Assembly (NCBI GenBank): GCA_022984795.1 | Contig: JALIHJ010000028.1 | Location: 124,001-188,000 of the forward strand | Length of the DNA: 64,000 nt | Reading direction: 5' to 3' | Origin: Fabrea salina | Lineage: Eukaryota > Ciliophora > Heterotrichea > Heterotrichida > Fabreidae | Program-made: the position numbers and the translations under genes | Notes under the pieces: generated by a model | What the model was told of the DNA's origin: nothing | The model's input: only the letters and a program-made list of their open reading frames with translations | The model's database searches: none | Part shown: piece by piece, positions 1-8,430 of the stretch | Numbering within the stretch: position 1 is the stretch's first letter | Layout of the letters: each line of letters starts with the position of its first letter

Positions 1-1845
1 ACTTGGCTTCTGAACAAAATAATCCTTGGTTACTAAGGATCTCAACTAAGATCGACCTGTTGAATTCGTTGTCTTCAGCCACAAGGACTTTTTTAGACTT
101 ACAACTTCCGGGGCAAAACATCTCCATAGAAGAAGGAATAACTATTGGACTGGTTTCTTCAGGTTCATTAGGAAGAGGGTACTGATCAAGTTCCTCTATT
201 CTAGGTTGGGCTTCGTAAATCTGAACTTGAAAACTAAAAGCCGATCCTTTTCCTACAGTAGAAGAAGCTTTAATTGTTTCTCCACCTAGTTCTTGTGAAA
301 GTATGTTTGAAATGTGAAGGCCTAAACCTACACCTTCAGGGTTGAAATACCTGGTTCTGTTTGACTCAAATGCACCAAAAATCAAATCGAGTCTACTTGG
401 AGCTATTCCAATTCCTGAGTCGCTAACTAAAACTTCCATTTTGCCTTTGCTGTTTGCAGTAGCTATCACTTCAATTTTGCCTTTAAGTGTAAACTTCAAG
501 GCATTTGAAAGCAAGTTAAGAATAACTTGACTAAGCCTTAAGGGGTCTGTAAAGATTGAATTCGGCAAAGAGTCGTCCACTCTAAGAGTGAAGCTAAGTC
601 CCTTTTTGGACACTTGCATCTCCATGAGCTTGTAACAGTTTTCCAGGAGTTCCCTAGTTCTGCAGTACTTCTTCACTATAGAAAAAGCCCCAGCTAGTAT
701 TCTTGAGTAGTCCAGTAAGTCGTTTACTAAAAAGTTCAGTAAGTTTGAAGAAGTTTTAATTACTTTGACCTTCTCAGCAACTTCTTCCTGAGGGTTTGTC
801 TCTAGAATCATTTCAGCTAAGCATGAAATAGCATTGCTGGGGTTCCGGATTTCGTGGGAAACCGTTCTGATAAGTATGTCTTTAAGTCTGTTTTCAGAGG
901 CATTTCTTTCAGATTCTAGAATGTAGTCAATGCTTCTGCTTATCACAAGCAAGTATGACTCACTGTTTATGTTCATTTTTTGAACTTTCCACTCTACTTC
1001 TGAGTCGTTTATCATAGTAATTCCTACTGAGATGTCTGAGCCTGCCTCAATTCCGAAGCATCCCTTAATCTCATGGATCAATCGGTTAGAGTTGCTCATC
1101 CTAGTGTATTTTTTGCCTTCTGAGAACTCCAGAGTTTCTAGTGTATCTGTTATACTTCCACCTAAAAGGTTCAGAATTTTATCATTGTAAGACTTAACTT
1201 TAACCTCTGAGTCGAAAATAAGAATTCCATCTGGAAAGTTTTGAATTAGCAGTCTAAGCTGTTCCTTGGTGTTTCCAAGTTTTTCAGCTTTTCTAGAGTA
1301 TGCACTTATCAGTGTTTCTTTTGTAAGCTTTGCTAACCAGTTGAAGACCAGTAAAGTGAACACAGCGCAGTAAGGAGTGAGCAAAGTCACAGACTTAATT
1401 TCGTTTATAAGGAATTTGTGGAGGTACCACTGATAAATGAACTTTACCAACAGCACCTGGGATATTACGGTGGACTTAGCTAAGTCCAGTTGGTAGGTCT
1501 TAATAAAGCTAAAGGAAAACAGTACCAGAATGGAGGAGTGTTCTGAAAGGTAAGAACTCAGCATTTGCAGACAAGCTAAGTTAACTAGTTCACTTAAGAA
1601 GAAAGGAAAAGTCTAGACTCGTAAAAAGCCCCTAAGTTGGAGTACTTTACAACAAGAAGAGTGATGCCTGCATAACAAGGTAAAAAAAGCTCAAAGGGGT
1701 GCTCCATGAGTTTCTGGTGGGTAAAAGCAACAAACACTAAGTACACTGCACAGTAAAAAACACAAAGTATCGATACAAAATGTTTTAAGTTCGTCAGTAC
1801 CAAGGAGTACTCTCTTGACCTCCAGTCAAAAGGAATATGCTGCAT
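1..1845 (-). CDS. hybrid histidine kinase, membrane-bound, C-terminus cut by window edge
   Basis: Two-component sensor running off the left edge. In order: several hydrophobic helices (about 1845-1310), a PAS-like segment, an H-box SHEIRNP near 860, the N-box NLLSNALKF, G-boxes DSGIGI and GVGLGLHISN, then the start of a receiver domain (KKVLVAEDNEFNRS, 110-70). Autophosphorylation on the H-box His and transfer to the receiver Asp is family knowledge. The N-terminal 83 codons (1845-1594, ATG) end at TAA 1594-1596, and the rest lies in another frame (possible ATG at 1564). The frames can be joined only by a non-standard 26-nt GT-AG intron or by an indel. The SET gene lies 41 nt upstream on the same strand. 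Kinase identity is sure; the N-terminal structure is not. Confidence 0.85.
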
Positions 1846-1886
1846 TTTTATTACTTATGAAAATTCTTTTACTTAGCATTTTATAC

Positions 1887-2519
1887 TTAAAAGAACCCTT
1901 TACAATTAGCCGAATTGCACAAACACCTTTTGTAATTCACATTTTCTCTGTAACAAAAAGTAATTTCTTCTTCAGCTACTATATCTCTTTTGGCAAATAA
2001 ACAAATCTTTGGCAAAACAGAATCTACCCTCACAAGCACAACTTCACAATTAGGGTCGCAACTGTGATTGACGAATCTAGCTACGTTTCCGTAGTACTCT
2101 GCGTTTATTGTTGTGATAAAGGTTCTGCTGGGAGTGTTTTCTTTTGTCTGGAACACATAGTCGCCCTCAGTGTCTGGACTCACCACTTCTCCACAGTATT
2201 CTGTTACAAACTTCCCTTTTGGAATGCTTTGGGCTGCAAGTACTCCTAGTCCTTTTAGTCCACATTTAGCAACTCTAAGAGCACTGGGTGTTTTTTGAGT
2301 AACTCTGTGTGGGCATAGTTGGCAAGCACAGTTAGAGTTGCACTCTATAATGGGGGAGTTAACTTTTTCCTGAAAAACAACACCGCTCTGGTAAGCTTTC
2401 CCGTACCTTAAAATGCAAGGGCAGGTGTCTTGGCATTCACTGCAGTTGCAACTAACAGACTCGTCTAAAAGGTACTTTTGGGGGTTCTTTAAGATGTTTG
2501 ATAATATTGGTACATACAT
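1887..2519 (-). CDS. SET-domain histone lysine methyltransferase, SUV39/G9a-like
   Basis: The 210-aa protein has a cysteine-rich pre-SET/AWS-like part (CNCSECQDTCPC, residues about 24-35, then CNSNCACQLC), a compact SET domain with the S-adenosylmethionine-binding motif NHSCDPN, and a post-SET cluster CLCNSANC at the C-terminus. Three zinc-binding clusters around SET are typical of enzymes methylating histone H3 lysine 9 or 36; the site cannot be fixed here. The usual FDY after the NHS motif reads FCY. There is only one Met, so the start is fixed at 2519, one base from the start of the divergent gene at 2521. No targeting signal is seen. Confidence 0.88.
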   Translation of the reverse strand: MYVPILSNILKNPQKYLLDESVSCNCSECQDTCPCILRYGKAYQSGVVFQEKVNSPIIECNSNCACQLCPHRVTQKTPSALRVAKCGLKGLGVLAAQSIPKGKFVTEYCGEVVSPDTEGDYVFQTKENTPSRTFITTINAEYYGNVARFVNHSCDPNCEVVLVRVDSVLPKICLFAKRDIVAEEEITFCYRENVNYKRCLCNSANCKGFF

Positions 2520-2520
2520 T

Positions 2521-3948
2521 ATGAGTAACTCAAGAAGAATGTCTTCAAAATCTAAGTCTGGAGTTTCGAAGTTGTTACTAACAGAAGACCAAGAAGCCGC
2601 GAAAGAACAACAGAACTTGCTTTTGGAGTCTGAGTTTTACTGGAAAAAAGTGCCTGAGGAGTTCAAAAAGATCCTAACAAAACACCAAGCTGTAAAGGCG
2701 CTTGTAGGGGACGACAAAGCTTTAGAGGAGTTCGCCAAGGAATCCTCAGGCGAAGGTTTGGAAGAACTACTGGCTAACCAACTAGAAGCTGGAAACCTTT
2801 TAATTTCGCTAGCTGATCCCACTTGTCTGATATTTTACTTAGACAACAGAAGCTTGAAACTAAAAGTTGACCTCAAAAAACTGTACAGAGATTTATCTGA
2901 ACAGTTCAAAAAGCAAACCAAAGAAAAGTACTATGAAGAAAACTTGAACGAAAGCTTTTCAGACTACGACAAGTTTATGTTTGGCTTAGAAGCTGGGGAA
3001 CTCCTAAGTAGTTACTACAGTATCCCTTCCGAGGAGTTTGAGCAAGTGGTTTACTTAAAGCACCAAAACTTCAACATGTTTTACAAGTTTGAGTCTAAAA
3101 AAGAGATGAAAAGTTGGGTAACTAGCTTTCAGTGCTTAATTAAGTGCATGAACAACAACTACAGAGGAAAATCAGCAGAACTCCCAGAAAAAGTTAAGTC
3201 CTTTTTAGAAGAAATAGAAGTAACTCCTAAAAGTCAGCTAAAAGCTATTCCCCAGAACTCCACACTCCTGCTCTTCATCAAAGACAACGACCAAGACTCT
3301 GAGTTCTGGAGGGACTTTAAACTGGTGTTTTTAGACTCCAATTTAGAAACAAAAGAAAAGTACTTAATTCACTCAAACACCGAAAAACTTACTAAAAACT
3401 TAAACAGTCTTTCAGAAGAAGTACTAAAGTTGTTTTTGAAGCACTTGGGAGTTACTGAGTGGTTGAAGTTCACACACCAAGAAACTAACACAAGTGGCGA
3501 AACAGGAGAAAGGTGGGTTTTTGCTTCCAAAAACAACAAACACTCCAACTCAGACCTAGAACCTTTCTGGTACAGAAGAAGACAAATCTTTAAAAGCTAT
3601 AAGTCCAAAACAATCAACCCACAGAAAATAAACGCCCTAATTAGAAGTTCTTCAGACACTAGTGAGCTAGAGAACTGCTTCAAAGCAATGCAAGCCCAAA
3701 AACAAGCTTTAAGGGCAAACATCCATGCACTAGCCACAAAACCACCTAAAAGGAAAAGAGGAACTAGAGGAGGCAAGTGGCGCAAAAAGAAACAACAAAA
3801 ATTAATCAACCAACAAGAACAAGAAAAACTGAAAAGGGCAGAAACAGTACTAAAACTACTTATGTTCTCAGAAAACCAAGAACTCATTCCTGAATCAATT
3901 CTTCCACAAGCAAGTCCTTCCAGGGACTCTTGTTGCTGTTTACTTTAG
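2521..3948 (+). CDS. unknown protein with PH-like segment and C-terminal CaaX-type box
   Basis: The 475-aa protein belongs to no family I recognise. Residues about 70-215 have the alternation of a PH-like fold, ending in a helix with KEMKSWVTSF. A strongly basic stretch (KRKRGTRGGKWRKKKQQK) near residue 420 could bind nucleic acid or acidic lipid. The last residues are SCCCLL, so the final four (CCLL) fit a geranylgeranyl-type CaaX box (inference). I chose ATG 2521 because an upstream in-frame start would lie inside the divergent SET gene; ATG 2539 is an alternative. It stops at TAG, 17 nt before eIF4E. Confidence 0.7.
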   Translation: MSNSRRMSSKSKSGVSKLLLTEDQEAAKEQQNLLLESEFYWKKVPEEFKKILTKHQAVKALVGDDKALEEFAKESSGEGLEELLANQLEAGNLLISLADPTCLIFYLDNRSLKLKVDLKKLYRDLSEQFKKQTKEKYYEENLNESFSDYDKFMFGLEAGELLSSYYSIPSEEFEQVVYLKHQNFNMFYKFESKKEMKSWVTSFQCLIKCMNNNYRGKSAELPEKVKSFLEEIEVTPKSQLKAIPQNSTLLLFIKDNDQDSEFWRDFKLVFLDSNLETKEKYLIHSNTEKLTKNLNSLSEEVLKLFLKHLGVTEWLKFTHQETNTSGETGERWVFASKNNKHSNSDLEPFWYRRRQIFKSYKSKTINPQKINALIRSSSDTSELENCFKAMQAQKQALRANIHALATKPPKRKRGTRGGKWRKKKQQKLINQQEQEKLKRAETVLKLLMFSENQELIPESILPQASPSRDSCCCLL

Positions 3949-3965
3949 TAATAAGTCTGCATAAT

Positions 3966-4505
3966 ATGGGGCACGAATTAGAATACCACTGGACACTCTA
4001 TGTCACTCGCAACAAAAAAAAGTCTTCTCAAGACAGGTCACTGAAGGCCTGGGAAGAAAGACTTAAACTTATCACAACTTTTAAAACCGCAGAAGACTTT
4101 TGGCACGTATATAACAACCTCAAAGTGCCTACAGAATTGTACGGACGAGGAGATTACTTGCTGTTTAGGGAAGGAGTCCAGCCAGAGTGGGAGGACCCCA
4201 AAAACGCAGAAGGTGGTTCTTGGACTTACAGAACGGAGTACCCTGAAAAGATCAACGAGCAGTGGCTGCACGCCCAACTAGCTCTTATAGGATTTTCTTT
4301 TGAGGAGCTGATGGAGCACGTTTGCGGACTGGAAATGAGTGTGAGGAGCAAAAGGTTCAGAGTTTCTTTATGGATTGATACTACAGAAGAAAGCGTAGCT
4401 TTGTCTATAGGCAACAAATTTAAGGAGGTACTGGGAACTGAAGTAACTATGGAATTTAAGAAGCACGACATCAACCCTACCCAGGAACCACTTTATAAAA
4501 TCTAA
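3966..4505 (+). CDS. EIF4E: translation initiation factor eIF4E
   Basis: Cap-binding protein of about 179 aa. Visible family features: HWTLYVT at the N-terminal strand, DFWHVYNNL (the 4E-BP/eIF4G-facing Trp region) and PEWEDPKN, whose Trp-Glu pair stacks on and hydrogen-bonds 7-methylguanosine in the family. The C-terminal half keeps the SLWIDTT and GNKFKEVLG pattern. The start at 3966 (MGHELEYHW) is chosen over an upstream in-frame ATG that would overlap the preceding gene. The stop is 3 nt from the convergent stop of the next gene. The role is recruiting capped mRNA through eIF4G. Confidence 0.93.
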   Translation: MGHELEYHWTLYVTRNKKKSSQDRSLKAWEERLKLITTFKTAEDFWHVYNNLKVPTELYGRGDYLLFREGVQPEWEDPKNAEGGSWTYRTEYPEKINEQWLHAQLALIGFSFEELMEHVCGLEMSVRSKRFRVSLWIDTTEESVALSIGNKFKEVLGTEVTMEFKKHDINPTQEPLYKI

Positions 4506-4508
4506 CAG

Positions 4509-4889
4509 TTAGACTATGATCTTTTTTCTGTAGTGACTAAAGAAAGTGAACTTGGACGTAAGCTGTCTTCCAGTTTGGTTTTCAAAAGCAACTCCAGGAG
4601 GGTGCTTGACTCTTAACCTAGGGGTGGTTTCGCTGTGTTTTTCCGGTCTTTTTTTAATAGGGGTTAGTTTGAGTTTAGGCACGGACTGAGGTTTAGTTTC
4701 TTTTTTTTGTTTTGGTAAAAAATTAACCCTAGCAGAGCTCCTAGGTCTAGAACTTACTCTGAGTTTTTTCATTTTGGGTTTTAAGTTTATGATCTGTTTC
4801 CTAATGAAGTCGTTCCTGGCGTTGCTAATCAGTCCTGCGTTTGACAGAATCATCTTTGGCCAAACTACCTCACTTAGTTTGCTGTCCAT
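4509..4889 (-). CDS. small basic protein, unknown
   Basis: A 126-aa, Lys/Arg/Pro-rich protein (SSRPRSSARVNFLPKQ, KLKLTPIKKRPEK) with no recognised domain. It is the last gene of a same-strand run PCNA, IF-3, ES1-like, and starts 6 nt after the ES1-like stop. High charge and predicted disorder could suit a nucleic-acid or microtubule partner, but nothing shows this directly. The reading frame is bounded tightly by neighbours on both sides, which supports it being real. Confidence 0.6.
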   Translation of the reverse strand: MDSKLSEVVWPKMILSNAGLISNARNDFIRKQIINLKPKMKKLRVSSRPRSSARVNFLPKQKKETKPQSVPKLKLTPIKKRPEKHSETTPRLRVKHPPGVAFENQTGRQLTSKFTFFSHYRKKIIV

Positions 4890-4895
4890 TTTAAA

Positions 4896-5621
4896 TTACT
4901 TGATTAGTTTTAGAACCTCCTCTACCATTTTACCAACTCCTTCAAACACTTCGTGGGGCTTAGCAGTGTGCTTCATGTAAGCAGGAGTGCTTACTACCAA
5001 GTTACTTTCGTCCACAAGCACGTCATCTACGTCCAAGTCCACCATTTTGTTTCCGAAGCTGTCAGCTACTTCGATTGCTGAGTGGTAAGGCCATTCCTCT
5101 GTAGCTCTTTTTTTGCCCATAGTTAACTCTAATCCCTCGTACCCACTTTTAGTTCCGAAAAGCTTTGAAACAATTATTGGCGAAATGCAGCAAACTCCTA
5201 TAGGTTTCTTTCTGTAGAAGCTTTCAAGGGCTTTTTGTAACTCAGAGTCAACTTGCATGTTTGCTCCTTCAAACCCAAAAGTACTTAGGTTCTTAGCTGC
5301 TCCAAAGCCTCCAGGAAGAATCACTGCGTCAAAGGAATCTGGAGACAGCTTTTTGAGGTCTTGAATGTTGCCACGTGCAATGCGGGCACTTTCTTCTAGA
5401 ACGTTGCGTTTGGGCTCTTCAGAAGCTTCTCCAGTAAGGTGGTTGACTACGTGGGCCTGTGGTTTATTGGGAGCAAAGAAGTTGATTTCGGCTTTGGCTT
5501 TTGAAAGGTGAATGGCTACACTCACGCTTTCAGTGACTTCAGAACCATCGTAAACTCCGCTTCCTGAAAGAACCACTGCAACCTTTCTGCTGGCAAAGTT
5601 CCTGGCAATTCTTCCGATCAT
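4896..5621 (-). CDS. ES1/ElbB family DJ-1-like protein, probably mitochondrial
   Basis: The 241-aa protein of the class I glutamine-amidotransferase-like (DJ-1/PfpI) fold matches the ES1/ElbB branch: KVAVVLSGSGVYDGSEV at the N-terminus, the FDAVILPGGFGAAKNLS loop, and the nucleophile elbow GVCCISP, with the Cys where this superfamily places it. The N-terminus MIGRIARNFASRK is short, basic and hydroxylated, as in a mitochondrial presequence. Bacterial ElbB has reported glyoxalase activity; the function in ciliates is not known. It lies between mitochondrial IF-3 and a basic protein, with gaps of 19 and 6 nt. Confidence 0.88.
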   Translation of the reverse strand: MIGRIARNFASRKVAVVLSGSGVYDGSEVTESVSVAIHLSKAKAEINFFAPNKPQAHVVNHLTGEASEEPKRNVLEESARIARGNIQDLKKLSPDSFDAVILPGGFGAAKNLSTFGFEGANMQVDSELQKALESFYRKKPIGVCCISPIIVSKLFGTKSGYEGLELTMGKKRATEEWPYHSAIEVADSFGNKMVDLDVDDVLVDESNLVVSTPAYMKHTAKPHEVFEGVGKMVEEVLKLIK

Positions 5622-5640
5622 TAAGTTTATCCATCTTTAT

Positions 5641-6669
5641 TTAAAACTTGGTTCTGCCTTTCAGGATGTCGTATGTGAGTTTTTTCCCTAAAATTTCAGT
5701 GATTTTCTGCTCTGCTTTTTGGATCTTCATTGCTTGCCTTTCTTCATAAGAAATGGCTCGAATTGCTGACTTGGTTTGGGGTTTATAGTCATCTATGTTT
5801 GGAGTAGAATCCTCTTCAGGTTCTTCGTTCATTAATTCGTTCATTACTTCTTCTTCGTTGCTCATCTCTGCTTTTTGGGAAATTTCTGCTTTGTTTCTGT
5901 ACTTTTCGATTTTTTGTTGCATTTGTTTTTCGTACCCAGATGCTCCACTTGCTTCGAAGATTTCAGGAGAGTTAACTAAGTGTTCTATTTGCTTAGAAGA
6001 CTGGTTTTCGATCTGAGGAAAACAGTTAATCCGGATCAAATGTGGAAAACTATTTACTGAGATCTTTACAGGAGGCAGTGTAGTGAACTCTTTGAGTCTT
6101 TGTATTAAGTTTTCTTGCAAAACTTTTGTTCTGTCGATTTCTTCAGAGTCTTCTTTGTCTTTAATGTTGATTTCTATGATGATTTTGTAGAGGTGCTTAA
6201 GCATGTCAACTATTTTTTTAAGTTTGATTTCAAGGTCGTTTTCAGTGATTTTGTTTTTGATAGGAACTATTCTTGGCTCCTCTAGCATTTCTTTTTTGGA
6301 CCTTTGGGCGTATTGGTCACTAGCAGCTTTGAGCAACCATTTGGAGTAGTTCAAGATCCTGACTACTGGAGGGTTTGCTCGCACCAAAACTAAGTCTAAG
6401 TTTTCCCTATTCGAGATTTCTCTGGCCTTTTCTAGGTCTCCGTTGTCCATCAACCTGTTGTCCCAAGAGATGATTTGGGCTTCTCCTTCAAACACTACTT
6501 CTTCGTTGATAGGGTACCTTTTTACTCCTAAGCCTGAAGCTACTTCTTCATCTTTGAGTACATCTAGTAGCCTTTTTTTGTCTTCTTCTGAAATCTTGTA
6601 CTCATGCTTAGGAACCTTTGGGCCTTTCTTAGCGAAGTTTCTGACAAGCAAAGCAGCTCTTGCAAACAT
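5641..6669 (-). CDS. translation initiation factor IF-3, mitochondrial
   Basis: The 342-aa protein begins with a presequence-like MFARAALLVRNFAKK. The IF-3 N-domain follows (EAQIISWDNRLMDNGDLEKA, DLVLVRANPPVVRILNYSKW), then a linker and the C-domain (KNKITENDLEIKLKKIVDMLK). IF-3 dissociates ribosomal subunits and proofreads initiator tRNA pairing. It is longer than bacterial IF-3 (about 180 aa) because of the presequence and an acidic C-terminal extension (NEEEVMNELMNEEPEEDS). PCNA lies 8 nt upstream on the same strand. Confidence 0.9.
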   Translation of the reverse strand: MFARAALLVRNFAKKGPKVPKHEYKISEEDKKRLLDVLKDEEVASGLGVKRYPINEEVVFEGEAQIISWDNRLMDNGDLEKAREISNRENLDLVLVRANPPVVRILNYSKWLLKAASDQYAQRSKKEMLEEPRIVPIKNKITENDLEIKLKKIVDMLKHLYKIIIEINIKDKEDSEEIDRTKVLQENLIQRLKEFTTLPPVKISVNSFPHLIRINCFPQIENQSSKQIEHLVNSPEIFEASGASGYEKQMQQKIEKYRNKAEISQKAEMSNEEEVMNELMNEEPEEDSTPNIDDYKPQTKSAIRAISYEERQAMKIQKAEQKITEILGKKLTYDILKGRTKF

Positions 6670-6677
6670 ATTTATTA

Positions 6678-7451
6678 TTAATTTTCGTCAGCAATTTTTG
6701 GAGCAAGGTAGTACTTGAGTTCTCCAATATCGAACCCAAACTGAAGCATTATTGGAATGTCTGCTGAAAGAGAAATCCCAACTTCATCAGTCAAGCAAGA
6801 AGCTTTGTTGAACAAGTTCAAGTACCTCAGGGCAAAAGCCATGCTTAAAGGCTCCGAAACCCTCATGGTTAGTTTTTCGTCAGTCTTGTCGGAGTCATTG
6901 GGCTTCAAAGTTATGCTTCCAGCTCCCATGTCTCCACTCACTGCAAACTTAACACTTTCTTTGTCCACAGATACGTTCAGAGTGTCAGTGATTTGTGTAA
7001 GTTCTCTGCAAATCCGGGAGAACTCCGCACTAGACATGCCCACCACAGCCCCGTACTCTTGGTCGGGGATTCCTAAGTGCTCAGAGTCCAGTGTCATAAG
7101 GTTCAGGTTGAACTCGCTGACTTTTTCTTCCCGCTTTCCTTGGAAAATCAGTGTCAAGGTAGTGGCTTCGTCGTCTGCACGCAGAGTAATGGAGTCGTCG
7201 TTGCCTGCTATTTTCATGAGCTTAGAAAGGTTGTTGATTGAGACTCCTAAGGTTTGGGGGCGGTCGCAGCGGTATTCGTCGAAATGCTCCGCGCGCAGGT
7301 TAAGTGCTACCAAAGCTACGTGGGAGGCGTCCATTGCTTGGATTGAGATTCCTTCGCCTGTGACTTCTAAGTTGACTTCTGTTACTAGTTCTTTGATTGA
7401 TTCTATTATTTTCTTGAGTAAGATTCCGTTTCCAAGTAGGGCTTCGAACAT
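6678..7451 (-). CDS. PCNA: proliferating cell nuclear antigen (sliding clamp)
   Basis: The 257-aa protein matches the family length. It begins MFEALLGNGILLKKIIESIK, carries AMDASHVALVALNL (the classic second strand-helix region) and the DNA-facing basic helix, and ends KYYLAPKI, the usual C-terminal clamp strand. The homotrimer encircles DNA and tethers polymerase delta and repair proteins. It is the first gene of a tight same-strand series with IF-3 and the ES1-like gene. Its upstream region carries an E2F-like pair 10-31 bp from the ATG, in keeping with S-phase control. Confidence 0.96.
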   Translation of the reverse strand: MFEALLGNGILLKKIIESIKELVTEVNLEVTGEGISIQAMDASHVALVALNLRAEHFDEYRCDRPQTLGVSINNLSKLMKIAGNDDSITLRADDEATTLTLIFQGKREEKVSEFNLNLMTLDSEHLGIPDQEYGAVVGMSSAEFSRICRELTQITDTLNVSVDKESVKFAVSGDMGAGSITLKPNDSDKTDEKLTMRVSEPLSMAFALRYLNLFNKASCLTDEVGISLSADIPIMLQFGFDIGELKYYLAPKIADEN

Positions 7452-7460
7452 TTTTTATAG

Positions 7461-7482
7461 TTTGCGCCTTTTTTTTGGCGCG
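7461..7482 (-). promoter_or_regulatory. E2F-like inverted pair upstream of PCNA
   Basis: On the plus strand TTTGCGCC (7461-7468) and TTTGGCGC (7474-7481) lie 10-31 bp from the PCNA ATG. The second matches the E2F/DP consensus TTTSSCGC exactly; the first lacks one position. Their cores GCGCC (7464-7468) and GGCGC (7477-7481) form a 5-bp inverted repeat around eight T residues. PCNA is a classical E2F target in animals and plants, so a role in cell-cycle transcription is a fair inference. Such GC-rich words are rare in the AT-rich spacers here. Confidence 0.5.
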
Positions 7483-7779
7483 ATTAAATGGATTAACCCT
7501 AGACTAGATTCAATTTAGTTTTTAACTCAGACTAGGGGCTTAAATAACCTTATTTTGATATTAACTTAACTTGCTAATCTTCCATAGCTGATTTAGAATA
7601 CTCAAGAGCATACAGAAGTTTTTAGTAAGGCAAACCTACTTATGACCTTGTGGATTAAAAAGTTCCTGTACTGGGACTTTCGTTAGCGATGACTAAAGCT
7701 GTTCATTTTAGTTTTTGGTGCCTTTAAAAGCTTTTATGAAACTTTTGTAAATTGTTGAAGAAATTCTTAATTTATAAAT
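7483..7779. other. intergenic spacer between PCNA and secreted-protein gene
   Basis: With the E2F-like element this makes a 328-bp divergent spacer, one of the two longest in the window. It is AT-rich, with no open frame of note, no tRNA-like fold and no repeat that I can see. It presumably holds the promoters of PCNA (minus) and of the secreted-protein gene at 7780 (plus). Confidence 0.6.
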
Positions 7780-8421
7780 ATGAAAAGGATTCTGCTATCA
7801 TTGGTTGTGGTTTCTTGCTTTGCAAACTCCGAAGTTTCTGAGAATCTCTCTGATCAAAAGAAGTCACTATACAAGGCTAGGGTTTTGCTCAACTCAGTGC
7901 AGTTTGCCTTGCACTCTATTGATAATGATGAACAAGTTGAACTTTGCCCATCAAGCAAAGTCAGCAAGTCTTACAAGAACTACTATCTTAACTCAGCCTT
8001 GTTAGGGATTGCCAGTTACGGATTGGATGACCTTAACCCAATCGTTAAGTCATTACTTCTGTATAAAATGGAAATTTGTACTTTTGCAAACGTTGTGGGC
8101 CTTGAACTGTTGCCCATACCTTCGATTCTTATCCTTGACTCAGTTAGGGACTTGACTATACTACTGGTTAAAATGCTAGAAAAACTCCTGCCTTCTGAAG
8201 GACCAGCCATCCCAGATCCTGAACCTACTCTTGAACTAAAAGAGCTCACTACTCTTGACTGGGCTAAATGTGGTTTAAGCATTTCAAATGTTGCTGTGTC
8301 AACCATTCTTTGGGCGCTAAACATTCTTGAAGCAGACCTAAGTGAAGTTTATCACGACCTTCTAGTCGTAAATATAGAGCTTAACCGTTCAAAGCACTGC
8401 CTTGACAAGATCTTTAAATAA
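7780..8421 (+). CDS. secreted protein, unknown
   Basis: The 213-aa protein begins with a signal peptide (MKRILLSLVVVSCFANS) and has a mostly helical, Leu-rich mature part. Four Cys are spread singly (LCPSS, MEICTF, WAKCGL, KHCLDK), which could form disulfides. There is no recognised domain. A central PSEGPAIPDPEPT linker separates two helical halves. The next gene starts 9 nt downstream in the same direction. The size and signal peptide suggest a lumenal or extracellular role, which is inference. Confidence 0.7.
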   Translation: MKRILLSLVVVSCFANSEVSENLSDQKKSLYKARVLLNSVQFALHSIDNDEQVELCPSSKVSKSYKNYYLNSALLGIASYGLDDLNPIVKSLLLYKMEICTFANVVGLELLPIPSILILDSVRDLTILLVKMLEKLLPSEGPAIPDPEPTLELKELTTLDWAKCGLSISNVAVSTILWALNILEADLSEVYHDLLVVNIELNRSKHCLDKIFK

Positions 8422-8430
8422 TCAATAAAA

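Noticed and set aside
71-85. 15-nt GT-AG word inside the histidine kinase receiver start
   Set aside because: The frame is open without splicing and the residues KSKKV before LVAEDN are typical of receiver domains.
2413-2520. Upstream extension of the 2521 gene
   Set aside because: The in-frame start before 2521 lies within the SET gene on the other strand; the encoded residues look like antisense of the SET pre-domain.
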